From Abelmoschus esculentus (Eukaryota > Streptophyta > Magnoliopsida > Malvales > Malvaceae), in assembly GCA_035048815.1 (NCBI GenBank), contig JAUCBN010000012.1:11017001-11081000 (forward strand): DNA of 64,000 nt, written 5' to 3'. The notes under the pieces are model-generated. The model saw only the letters and a program-made list of their open reading frames with translations, ran no database searches and had not been told where the DNA came from. Shown here piece by piece: positions 35,210-46,554 of this stretch. Position numbers and translations under genes: made by a program. Every line of letters starts with the position of its first letter. Within the stretch, counting starts at the first letter, position 1.

Positions 35210-36541
35210 TGACAAGAGTCGTTTGTCTCGTCAAAATAAAATATTCCTCTTTCAATTAAATAAGTAAAAGATAGTATAGTAAAGAGGATCGATCCAAAGG
35301 GAATTTGGAATTTCTGATGCAATTTTGTGTCGCTTCTAGTACAGGATGCTGCAAACAATTAATTAAAAAAGGGTTTGATGAGATTGTGATGAAAAATAAA
35401 GAAACTAAAATAAGGAATGAGAAAAATAAATTGTAGTTGGAAATGACAATGAAGAAATCGCCTCGAGCTAACATTGTCTCAATTTTGTCGATCATTGAAA
35501 TGGATTTTTACTCGGGGATTCATGTCAGGTACAGTCTACAAGGACCAACCCATTGTAACTTGCCCTTCTCTCTTGTAACCGATCTTACGAAGCTATCTTT
35601 GAAAGATGATTCTTAAGTGGATTAACCACAGTTATTGCCGTTAAAACAGATAGATTAAATACTGGAAAGGCCCGACACGGATTATGTTGTCGCGTCGAGA
35701 ATCGAATCCAATCTCATTTTTCTTTAGCGTACCGCCGCTAAGTGTGTTCAAAGGAAGTCAAGATTGTCAGAGGAAAAAACTTCCTCCCACTGTATATTAA
35801 AACAACATCCAGACCAACGAGCTCTATTTGGTTTGAAAATGTTTTAATTTTGTAAGTAAGGTCGATTGCCAAACCTAATAAAACAAAAAAAATAAGAATG
35901 TTTCTTGAAGGTAATTAAGTACTATCCAATTCTCACGTATTGAATTGATTCATTAGTAGCTCTCTACTTGAAGAATATTAGCTAAGCATGATATCAATTA
36001 TCACACTTAGCATATTTTTGCAAAATATTAAAAAGACTTAAAATAAAGGAAAGAAAATTTTATAGAATAATAAAGAAACAAGACAAGAATTCAAAGACAA
36101 AGTTATGGATGATCTAGAGCCTTACCCATAAAGGGTATTTATAGGCTACTAATAACCTAAAAATAATAAACTAACTCAAAATAAAATAAAAGATAAAAGA
36201 TAATTCTTGAGTTTAAAATTTAAAAACAAGATATCATATCCTAAAGATCTTCTCAAATTTTGCTAACTGAATCACATCCAGAATTATCTCAGATTTCCTA
36301 GATTGAACTTCCTCCATAATCTTCTCAAGTCTTCTAGAAACTGCCACGTCAGCATTTCATCGTGCCCGGTGTCGTGCCCATGTCTCCATTCGCGGAAAAT
36401 ACAAAAATTGTCTTTTTAATCACCAATCGTGGTAAACAGTTCACTGTACAAAATAAACAAAATACACTCAAATTAGGAGTGATAAATTCTTTAGAATAGG
36501 ATAATTAGCAATTAAAAAATAACTATTTAAAACATCAATCA
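35210..36541 (-). repeat. 5' LTR of nested gypsy element (complete)
   Basis: 1332 bp. It keeps the 320-bp segment lost from the other LTR, including a minus-strand TATA motif (CCTATAAATACC, about 36133-36146), the probable promoter of the element. Confidence 0.82.
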
Positions 36542-37266
36542 AAGCATTTTTCGCGTAAACATTATATAATAAAAGTTAAAAAAAATATAGAGTAATAGTA
36601 GCTGAGTTTTTGTCGTTGAAGCTTTGTTTTAGACTTAGTTATAGCATATTAATAGTAAATCTCATAAACTATAATATTTTTTAATAAATGAATCATTGTT
36701 TGCTTAAAATATCTAATTAGAAATTATAAATAAAATATTTAAAATAAATTGTAAGAAAATAACATAAAAAAGGTGATGTGATGAGATATTAAGATTTGAA
36801 ATAACAAGAATAATGAAAATATTATTTATAGTTGTATACAAAATTTTTTATTTTAAAATAAAAAATATTATTATAATCTTAATTATGACTATACTATATT
36901 AATATCTAAACTAATTAGATACCGATAATTTTATAATTAATTATAAAAGTTATCAATCTCTTAACAATAATTTTTATAGTTCATTTAATATAATAATAAT
37001 ATAGTTAATTTTGAAAACATAATTATAGTGAAGGGGCCCACCTTAACTATAATTATAAATTATTGTTATCCTTTATTCGCTCTTATTTTTTTAGTAAAAA
37101 ATTATTAACATATATCTTACTTAATTTTTAATATAATTTAATAACAATAAATTATTTTAAATTATATTAATAATAATTATTATTTTAATTTAACTAATCG
37201 GAGGCCCTGCCGCCCTGGGGCCTTGGGCGGTCGCCCTTATTGCCCAGGGATGACTCTGGATGTCTT

Positions 37267-37923
37267 GAATCCAAGTATCAACATCTAATCATGGGTGTTA
37301 ATACCCATCAATCGATATCGATATTAAAATGCCTTTGCTACATTGAGTACTGATATTATGGATTCGGGTATTGATATCTAATATGTACTATCGATACTAT
37401 TCATGTGGTACCAATACTCGTACTTAAAAATTAAAAGCTCAATATTGATCTTCATTGTTTATAGTTGTAGAGGTGATAAATGGGTCATTCTGTTTAGGTT
37501 CGGATTTGATTCATTCATTTTAATTCGGATTAGTTTGGGTCTGGTTACATTTGCTTAAGTTCGATTCGGGTTAAGAATAAGGTTATTTGATTTCGGGTGG
37601 GATCAATATTAGGTTAAAAGAAGATCAATCGATTTTAGCCGAGTTTTTAGGCCAAGTTATGTTTTTCCATTCTATATATAACTTTATATAGTTATTGTAT
37701 TTGGATTTTTGGTGAGTTGTGCAGTTGTTCACGTCTCATTTTTTTTATTTATGTTAATATATTTTCTTTTTAGGTTACTTTTGATGAATGTGAAGTTGAT
37801 TCGTTTGAAAATTGATTCAGATCTAATTTTTTTCAAATAAAATTTAGTTTAATTCGATTTCTTTTGAATTTTAGATCAAATTTGAGTCTCGAGTCAAATT
37901 TACTAGATCTAGATATCGATACT
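37267..37923 (+). repeat. Downstream flank of OMT2, right part
   Basis: Continues the flank that 29728 leaves. 'tactatcgatactattcatg' and 'gtagaggtgataaatgggtc' match 7700-7810 and 56630-56740. It stops where the Athila element inserted ('gatatcgatact') and resumes at 48391. Confidence 0.7.
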
Positions 37924-39767
37924 TGATAACACCATAAAAAGGCTATATTTTAGGCCTTTTTACCAAGTTATTGAGTGTCCTTAGGCTCATATAGGATCAT
38001 TTAGTTGCATTTAGGTTCATGACATTGCATATAGTCATTTAAACATGCCTTGGCATCTTGAGATGGTAATAGGTACTATTTAATGGGAAAGGTAGTTCTT
38101 TTTAGTGGTGTTGTGCAGGTGAAGTAAAAACGGAAGTTGAGGCTATTTGTCATGGCATTCTCAGAAGGATGAAAAAAGGAAAATGCCATGGAAAAGCTAG
38201 AGAACTCCTGGGCTGAGCTAAATGACAAAGATATATTTTGATGAGAGTGCCAGCTGGTGCTACCACAGCCGATCAGGACCACTATAGTTGGCTATAGCCA
38301 CCACAATGGGGGACCACAAAGAAGATGGCCTATAAGCATTCCACGTCAGTAGGGGACCACTGTCACCTCTGTCAGTCCTGTAGGAATGTCAGGACAAAAA
38401 TGAAGGCAGAAAGGAATTTTTGCATATCTTTTAGGGTTTTCACCCTCTTTAAAAGACATAGTTACCTACACAAAAGGGAGGCTTTTTCAGGAGAGAAAAC
38501 ACAGAAAAGAGAGACCTTTGCGGTGGTCTTTGTGGCGGAAAGCTTCAACCTTTCTCCTCCAACTTCTGGCCAAAGGGACCTCCATTGATAGCACTCGAAG
38601 GGAGTGGTGAGCTAAGCACCTGAGAGGGGCTAGCTCACCAAGGCGACCTTGGTGGTTTAAGAGCCGGCGGCGGTGCACACCAAGGGTCTCTTCTATTCCT
38701 CCTTCCTTGCTTTATTTTGTTATCTTTTCATGAGGATTAATGTTGGATGTTTAAGATTAATGTGGTTGATTACTCTTAATATTTAGTTCCACCATGTAAC
38801 CTTGTTTCGGTGGTAGCTTTTATGGATGATTAACTTTTGTTTCTATTTAGCATATCGCGTGCTAAGTGTTTGTATATTTGCTTTGCTCATTGTTGGCAAT
38901 TATTTAAGCTTTATAAGAGGCACAAGAGTGTCCATGATTTAGATACAAGCTAGAGCACTCGAGAGAGGCGTAGCTATAGATCCTTAGATCATCCGAGAGG
39001 AGCTAAGGGAGGATCTACGTGAGCAATGGGTTCTAGACTGCAAATAGGGCCTAGTTGGATCCTAGAGCACTCGAGAGAGGCGTAGGTGAAGGCTTCAACG
39101 ACTAAAAGGAGGGTACTTTATCGATAGGCTAGGGTGTCATTCGCGTCACAGGCGAAATTACCGTGACATTTTAGTTTGTCAGGTTCCTATGACCCGAGAG
39201 AGCGGGAATACCTTAGAAAACTCTGTCGAGTAAGTATACACCATAGCAGCTATATGTTAGGTAGGGGTAAGGGGTAGGAAACCATAGAAGCCACCATCAG
39301 TCATTCTCTAGAGCGAGTTCATCAATAGAGGAGAAGTACAATATATTGTTTAACGTGTTTTTGCATCCTGTTTTTGCGCTTGCATTTATAATTTACTTTC
39401 TTTACTTTGCTTGCTATCTTGCAATCATTCTTTCATACACTCACATATCACCTTCATATATCCACCTTGCCATCATCATCCATTTTATTTTGCCTTGGAA
39501 AATTTTAGTTGCTTGCATTCTAGAATTTCCATAGCATTTCCATCTTACACCTTCATCGTACATATCCATTTCCTCTTGTTTATATTTTTATCTTTATTTT
39601 CTTTTTATTTAGTGACACCTTTTTGCTTTGACAAATTTGACTACATACTTTACCCCGATCCTCGTGGGAATGATACTCACTCACCCTTTATTACTTGTAC
39701 GACTGTGTATACTTGCACATATATGTGTGTTCGCATACTCTATATTGGCACTACATAGAGAACACCA
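37924..39767 (+). repeat. 5' LTR of Athila-like element
   Basis: 1844 bp, starting 'tgataacaccataaaaagg' and ending 'agagaacacca'. It is clearly similar to the 3' LTR over its whole length, with scattered substitutions and small indels. Reading frames in it (for example 38325-38588) have no family and are not conserved. Confidence 0.92.
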
Positions 39768-39772
39768 AGTTT

Positions 39773-39793
39773 TTGGTACCGTTTCCAGGGATC
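39773..39793 (+). other. Primer-binding site of Athila-like element
   Basis: TGGTACCGTTTCCAGGGATC, a degenerate form of the tRNA-Asp-complementary site, six bases after the LTR end. Confidence 0.7.
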
Positions 39794-39919
39794 TAGCGAG
39801 TAAAGTTTGTCATTTTTACCTTGGCATTTTCGTTTTAATTTATTTATTTATATATTTTAGTTTAGTTTTACTTGTTTTTCTTTTCAGGGCTTTTTCCTAG
39901 TACATGACTAGAAGGTCTA

Positions 39920-41023
39920 TTGATGGACCCATCAATGCAGAACCCAGTAGTTCAAAATGTTAAGGCAAATATGTATGCTGCTACACCTCGACCGAGGACT
40001 TTTAGGGATCATTTAAATCCTATCTTGGATGATCTCAATCCTGGCATCATTGCACCAGAAATTCAAGCTACACACTTTGAACTCAAGACTGTCATGTTCA
40101 TTATGCTAAATTCAATTGGGCAATTTGGAGGTATGGCGCATGAAGACGCAAGGCAACATATTCGAGCTTTCTTAGAATTTTGTGACTCATTCCGTCAACA
40201 AGGAATTCACGAGGATGTGTTGAAACTCAAGCTATTCCCTTATTCCCTATGTGGCCAAGCAAGGGAATAGTTGAGTGGAGTACCATCCAGATGGATAAAG
40301 TCATGGGCAGATCTATGCAAGAGCTTTTTGCTGCGGCATAATCCTCCAAATTTCAACGCTCATCTTAGAAATGATATTGCTTCTTTTCGACAAGGCGACG
40401 ACGATTCAATGTGTGAATGTTGGGATCGATAGAAGTGACTGCTTCGCAAGTGTATAAATCATGGTTTTCAAGATTGGACTCAAGTTGTGATGTTCTACAA
40501 TGGATTCAACGCAAAGACCAGAATGATGATAGATGCCTCGGCAAATAAATTTTTGCTAGACAAATCACCCGATGAGACATTTGACATTCTTGATAGAATT
40601 TCTAGCAATGACTATCAATTTCCTTCTACAAGATTTGGAACAGGGAGGAAGGCACAAGGGACATTTGAGCTTGAATCTAAGAACTCATTATCCGCCCAAC
40701 TCTCAGATATCACTAATATGTTGAAGAGCATGCAATGTTCCAATGAAGTGAAGGAAGTGAAGATGGTCAGCTTAGTATGTCTGATATGCCATGGCAATCA
40801 CCATGAGAATCAGTGCCCAAGAAATCATGAGAGAGCCGACTATTTGGGCAATTTCAACAGAAGCAACAACAATCCCTACTCCAACACTTATAATCCAAGA
40901 TGGCGACCACATCTGAATTTTTCATGGGGAAACCAAGGACCCAACAATCCTAATCCCCCAGCGCGGAACCAAAATCATCAAGAGCCCCAAAATTTTCAAT
41001 CGAATATGCCCTGGCATAATTAG
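39920..41023 (+). pseudogene. Athila-like gag
   Basis: The capsid part (FRDHLNPILDDLNPGIIAPE; EDARQHIRAFLEFCDSFRQQ; LKLFPYSLCGQARE) ends in a TAG at 40268. The same frame continues past this and further stops near 40430 into 40487-41023 (MFYNGFNAKTRMMIDASANK). A zinc-knuckle-like CLICHGNHHENQC is encoded near 40778, followed by an Asn/Pro-rich tail. Nonfunctional through stops rather than frameshifts. Confidence 0.85.
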
Positions 41024-41539
41024 AGCAAGGGGGCGGCTGCATCATCATCTAATACCAGTTCTTTGGAGGCGACTATGCAAGATTTTATTCTAAGTACCAA
41101 GACGATTCTTCAAGAGATACAACTGCAATCAAGAACCAAGGTACTCTACTGCAAAGCCACAGTGCTTCGTTGCGAAATCTAGAGAGTCAGATAGGCTAAA
41201 TTACCACGGTATTACAAGAGCGTCAACCTAGATGTCTTCCGAGTGATACTGAAGTCACTAAGTCGCATGGTAAGGTGCAATGTAGTGCGATCACACTTAG
41301 AAGTGGTACTCAACTTAATCAACAAGCTAAGTTTGGGGGGAAGAAGTCTGAAGATTCCCTACCAGAACCTGTGCAAGAAGAAATATCTCAGCAAAATCTT
41401 GAGGAAATGGACCAGGAGGAAGGTTTGATGAAGGAACCTGTCGATGGAATGAGTAAAAATACCACGGCAAAATCAGTTCCTCACCACTAGTGAAAGAAGT
41501 TAGACCCCCACCACCTTTTCCCAGAGGCTCAAGAAGCAC

Positions 41540-42304
41540 AACGATGAAATTCAGTTTAAAAAGTTTATGAACAAGTTAGACCAGATGTACATAAATGTCC
41601 CGTTATTGGAGGCAACCGAACAGATGGCCACTTATGCTAAATTTTTGAAGGAGATAGTCAAGAAGAAGCGTAAAGTGGAGAAGTTCGAGACAATTGCCAT
41701 GGCAAAAGAATATTGCTCTGCCTTGAGTAATCTACCATCAAAGAAGAAGGATCCGGGCAACTTCATTATTCCTTGTGCCATTGGAGAAAAGTTTTTTGGG
41801 AAAACACTTTGTGATCTTGGATCGAGTGTTAATCTGATGCCCAAGTCAATTTTCGTGAAGCTTGGCATGAGAGATACGAAACCTACATCCGTCATCTTAT
41901 AGCTAGCCGATCGTTCCCATGTGAGACCTGAGGGGAAGATCAAAGATGTCATAGTGAGGGTAGACAAGTTCGTTTTTCCAGTCGACTTCCTCATACTTGA
42001 TTGTGAGGCTGATGCTAATACACCTATCATATTAGGGAGGCCTTTCCTAGCAACATGTCGCATTCTCATTGATTGTGAGAAGGGTGAGCTCACAATGCGT
42101 GTAGCAAATCAAAGATTGACCGTGAACATCAACAATTCTCTCAAGTACATGGATGACTCTGAAGAATGCCAGAGCATTTTGGAAGTGAATTATGAGCAAT
42201 CTACAGAAGCTGATCAATTTTGCCACAACAATTTCGTACAGCTGGATGAGTATGAAGAGCTCCCGAATGAAGAAGAGGAAGAAGCTAGTGAACCTTCATT
42301 ATAG
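41540..42304 (+). pseudogene. Athila-like retropepsin region
   Basis: 41567-41902 carries IPCAIGEKFFGKTLCDLGSS (D-L-G in place of D-S/T-G). 41921-42304 continues with FPVDFLILDCEADANTPIIL and GRPFLATCRILIDCEKGELT. One in-frame stop separates them. An acidic tail (NEEEEEASEPSL) precedes a TAG at 42302. Confidence 0.82.
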
Positions 42305-42319
42305 GAACATCACTTTATT

Positions 42320-43978
42320 TTGCTGATAGCTAGAAACAATTCAAGCTTCGAACCCCTTGATTTCGAGGAATTCAGTCCTCCTAAGCCATCATTACTCGAT
42401 GCACCGAAGCTAGAGCTAAAAGTTTTGCCACAATATTTGAAATATGTTTATTTAGGTGAAAATGAGACCCTGCCAGTTATTATTTCTGCCAACCTAAATT
42501 CTGACCAAGAGAGAAGTCTACTCGTTGTTTTTTCACAGCATAAATGAGAGATAGGATAGACCATGGCGGACTTAAAGGGGATTAGTCCTACCATCTGTAT
42601 GCATAAGATACTTTTGGAAGAATACCATGGAAAATCTGTAGAGCCGTAGCGTAGACTGAACCCCATCATGAAACAAGTTGTTATGAAGGAGATTCTTAAA
42701 TGGCTTGATGCTGAAATTATTTACCCAATATCGTACAGTTCATGGGTAAGCCTGGTTCAGTGTGTGCCAAAGAAAGGAGGCACGACCGTGGTGAGCAATG
42801 AGTACAATGAGCTATTGCCGACAAGAGTAGTGACCGGATGGAGGATTTGCATAGACTATCGTAATCTCAACAAAGGTACGAAGAAGGACCACTTTCCTCT
42901 ACTCTTCATCGACCAAATGTTAGATCGCTTAGCGAGTAAAGCTTACTATTGTTTCTTGGATGGATATTCGGGGTATACAAATAGCTATCGCACCGGAGGA
43001 CCAAGAGAAGACCACTTTCACTTGTCCTTATGGAACTTACGCTTTTCGAATGATGCCCTTTGGATTGTGTAATGCCCCGACAACTTTCCAGCGCTACATG
43101 CAAGCTATCTTCTCCGATATGGTGGAAGACTCTCTTGAAATTTTTATGGATGACTTTTATATTTCTGGAGACAGTTTCCAGAAATGTCTTGGCAATTTAG
43201 CAAAGGTCCTGAAGTGATGTGAAGAGGTTGACCTTGTGCTGAATTAGGAGAAATATCACTTTATGGTGACGGAAGGCATTGTGTTGGGCCATAAGATCTC
43301 ACACAAAGGTATTGAGGTAGACAGAGCTAAGATTGAGGTGATCGAGAAGCTATCACCACCTACAAATGTCAAGGGCATAAGAAGTTTTCTTGGACACGCG
43401 GGATTTTACCAAAGATTCATCAAGGATTTCTCCAAGATCTCCAAGCCCTTGTGCATGCTGCTACAGAAGAACCAGCCTTTTGTGTTCGATCAAAAATGTC
43501 ATGGCGCCTTCACAGATCTGAAGCAAAGCCTGATCACTGCACCAATCGTTGTTCCCTTAGATTGGACGCTACCGTTCGAGCTGATGTGCAACGTGAACGA
43601 CTATGCCGTGGGAGCAATCTTGGGGCAGCGTCGAGGTAAAATTTTTCATGTTGTTTATTATGCTTGCTTACTTTAAATGATGCACAACTTAACTATACTA
43701 CCACCGATAAAGAACAACTTGTCGTGGTATTTGCGTTTGACAAGTTTAGGTCGTACTTGATAGGCACTAAGGTCATTGTTCACACCGATCACTCAGCAAT
43801 TAAGTACTTAGTGACTAAAAAAGATGCCAAACCTAGGCTTATTAGATGGATATTGCTGTTGCAAGAATTTGATTTAGAAGTGGTAGATAGGAAGGGAACC
43901 AAGAACCAAGTTGTTGATCATCTTTCTAGGCTAGAAGTTAACCTAGAATGTCATGACAAAATTGATATACATGATTAA
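42320..43978 (+). pseudogene. Athila-like reverse transcriptase and RNase H
   Basis: Reverse transcriptase starts in 42668-43072 (WLDAEIIYPISYSSWVSLVQ; GWRICIDYRNLN; LDRLASKAYYCFLDGYSGY). A frameshift near 42990 moves the frame to 42960-43217, which has YGTYAFRMMPFGLCNAPTTF and the active-site box as FMDDF. Downstream are GHKISHKGIEVDRAKIEVIE and FLGHAGFYQRFIKDFSKISK. RNase H follows, with another frame change near 43670 (DKFRSYLIGTKVIVHTDHSA; DLEVVDRKGTKNQVVDHLSR). All active-site acidic residues that I can place remain, but the frame is broken. Confidence 0.87.
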
Positions 43979-44173
43979 TTTCCTGATGAGAAAATTCTTT
44001 ATGCCATAGCAATTCCGTGGTATGCTGACCTTGCTAATTTTCTTGTTAATGGTGTTTTGCCTTTTGACATGACTAGCCAGGGAAGGAAGAAATTTAGACA
44101 CGACACACGATCATATTTATGGGATGAACCGTAACTGTTCAAGTGTTGTGCTGATCAAATTATCCAAAGATGT

Positions 44174-45260
44174 GTGCCTGAAGAAGAGCAACGTGATATC
44201 CTGCATCACTGTCACATAGGCCCATGTGGAGGTCACTTTGGAGGGATAAGGACATCTGTAAAAGTCCTCCAATCAGGATTCTATTGGCCTACATTGTTCA
44301 AAGATGCCCAGGCATTTTATCGAGCCTGCGACCGAGTCAAAAAACTGAGAACATCTCCAGACGGCATGAAATGCCATGATAAAACATATTGGAGGTTGAG
44401 TTATTTGATGTATGAGGCATAGACTTTATGGGACCATTCCCATCCTCATTTGGAGATCTATACATTCTTTTGTCAATAGACAAGATTTGGTGTGCCAAGG
44501 GCTATCATTAGTGATGAAGGCACCCATTTTGACAACAAGTTAATTGCAAAGGCATTACAAAGATATGGGGTGCGACACAAAATTGCCACGACATATCATC
44601 CCCAAACTAATGGGCAAGCCGAGGTTTCCAACCGTGAAATCAAGCAAATTTTGGAAAAAATGGTGAATCTGAGAAGGAAGGATTGGTCACCAAAGCTTGA
44701 TGAAGTGTTGTGGGCGTACCGAAAGCTTTCAAAACCCCACTAGGGATGTCTCCATTTAAGTTAGTCTATGGCAAAGCTTGCACCTACCGGTCGAACTAGA
44801 GCATAGGGTTTATTGGGCAATCAAGAAATTCAATTTGGACGCTGATTTAGCTGGTGAGAGAAGATTTCTAGAGTTGAATGAGATGGTGGAATTCAGAACT
44901 CAAGCTTATGAGAATGCTAAACCCTACAAGGAGAGAACCAAGCGATGGCATGATCAAGCAATTTTGCCACGACATTTTCATGCGGGACAACAAGTGCTCC
45001 TATTCAACTCAAGGCTGAAGCTTTTCCCTGTGAAGCTGAAATTGAGGTGGTCTGGGCCATTTGTGACTCACCATGTGTACCCCCATGGAGCTATAGACAT
45101 CAAGAATCCGGACGATGGAACAATTTTCAAAGTTAATGGGCAGCGTCTGAAAATTTACACTGGAGCCCACGTGATGCTTGATAAACCTACAGCATATTTG
45201 ATAGATGCATGGCATACTGAAATGTCATGTCATTTTCAGTTTACTCCTGTTCATAAATAA
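44174..45260 (+). pseudogene. Athila-like integrase, core deleted
   Basis: The zinc-binding part (CGGHFGGIRTSVKVLQSGFY; AFYRACDRV) lacks the final cysteine of the HHCC set (CDRV for CDRC). The core begins near 44420 (GPFPSSFGDLYILLSID), then roughly 100 bp is missing before FGVPRAIISDEGTHF. The final Glu region (YHPQTNGQAEVSNREIKQ) is present. A frame change near 44740 leads to the C-terminal domain 44778-45260 (LPVELEHRVYWAIKKFNLD; VKLKLRWSGPFVTHHVY). Confidence 0.85.
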
Positions 45261-46554
45261 ATATTTTTTTAAGTTTGTTTTTATTTGCTTAATCTGTTTT
45301 AATCTTTTCCTTTAATCCTTTTAGGATTATTTTACACCCTTGGAGACAGACGGCTGAAGGAAAAAGAAGAAGAAAAACAGGAAACCCTACTTGGGAAGCC
45401 TTGGGCGGCAAAAAGACAAAAAGGAGGCACCTTTTTCAATTTTTAATTTTAATTTCAAATTTTAACCCCTCTCTCTCCTATTAAAAAACTGTCAACACAC
45501 CCGTCGAAGCGTTGAACATCGCGCTGAATTGCCACCACACCACCCAACTAGCCAAGGTACATATCATTGTATTTCATCGCATTGCAATGCATTTTCATAT
45601 AGTTTATTTTTTTAGTTGCATTGGGAATAATGCTTTTCCTCAAGTTTGGGGGAGGTATCATTCTTTACTCTTTTTCATATGCATGATAGCAACAATTGTA
45701 GAAATATGTCATGACATCTGTGAAAGTTTAGGTTAAGTTTTCAGTGTTATAGTTAGTGATGCCCGATGATGATATACCTTATATGGCCAATGCTTGAATT
45801 GAATATGCATGACTTGGGATTTGAAAGGAACTTGCCTAGGGATTTAGTTGTTTGTGTTTAATTTATTGTTACACGAGTGTATGTTCTTCATTCTTAGGAA
45901 AGTTAGAAAATTTTTATAGAATGTAAACTTGAATAGCTTAGCATGCTTTAGTGAATTGTAAATAGAGAACCCTCAATAGTTTAGTATTAAAAGTTAAGAA
46001 TAAATGCCCGGACATATATGTAGAGGGATACTCCGCTATGCCATGGCATTTCCATGTGCATTTGAGTTACTGAAAGAGGCACAAGGTGACGCTACACTTT
46101 TAACTTGCCATGGCATTGCCTGGATACTGTTTAAATAAATGGCAGCTATGGCATGAGTAGAAGTTAGTGTGACAGGCTGGCTCCTCTCGCAGCAGTTTGT
46201 TGGCATTGTTGTTTGTATAAAAAGAAAAAAGACATATATATATATGAGGAGTATTAAAAACGTGCTTAAATGAGAAAATATGCTCTGCTAGGATAGTGAA
46301 TATTCCTTAGAATTTGTCTAAGTTAACTAAGCATGGAAATGATACACTCACTCACACACGCACTCGTATCCGACCTGGTCCTAGGGTAAAGTTCTTGCAA
46401 TTTCTTCGAGTCTTATATGTTTATGCCATGACATTTTCTGAGGGCTAAAACTCTGACCTATTACTTACCTAGATTTTGACAATGTCATGACATTCTTTCT
46501 CTGCTAGCTACTATCCATTGCTTGGGGATAAGCAATAGCTTAAGTTTGGAGGTG
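45261..46554 (+). other. 3' noncoding region of Athila-like element
   Basis: No envelope-like frame. Two 'aagtttggg' tracts (45641 'cctcaagtttgggggaggta' and 46541) look like an internal and a terminal polypurine tract. Confidence 0.65.

Larger units (their letters stand above)
29935..36541 (-). mobile_element. Gag-protease gypsy element nested in the hAT
   Basis: LTRs 29935-30968 and 35210-36541, TG..CA, with AAGCA on both sides (29930-29934 and 36542-36546), a perfect 5-bp target duplication. The primer site on the minus strand next to the right LTR (35188-35206, 'tgacaccgttgccaggga') is of the tRNA-Asp type seen in Athila-group elements. The interior encodes gag and protease only; no reverse transcriptase or integrase is recognisable. 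It is therefore nonautonomous or internally deleted. Confidence 0.85.
29729..37258. mobile_element. hAT-like DNA transposon, nonautonomous, with nested gypsy element
   Basis: GATGTCTT is found at both sides (29721-29728 and 37259-37266), a perfect 8-bp target duplication typical of hAT elements. The ends are imperfect inverted repeats: left CGAAGTCGTTTCTGAG, right (reverse complement) CAGAGTCATCCCTGGG. The right end has a GC-rich hairpin-prone block (gggcggtcgccc near 37226-37237). Subtracting the gypsy insert leaves about 0.92 kb without transposase. The target site in the OMT1 and OMT3 flanks is uninterrupted, which confirms the insertion. Confidence 0.8.

Noticed and set aside
38325..38678. 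Frames of 60-90 codons in the Athila LTR
   Set aside because: Counterparts in the 3' LTR (46980-47298) are disrupted or differ in frame; regulatory DNA, not genes.
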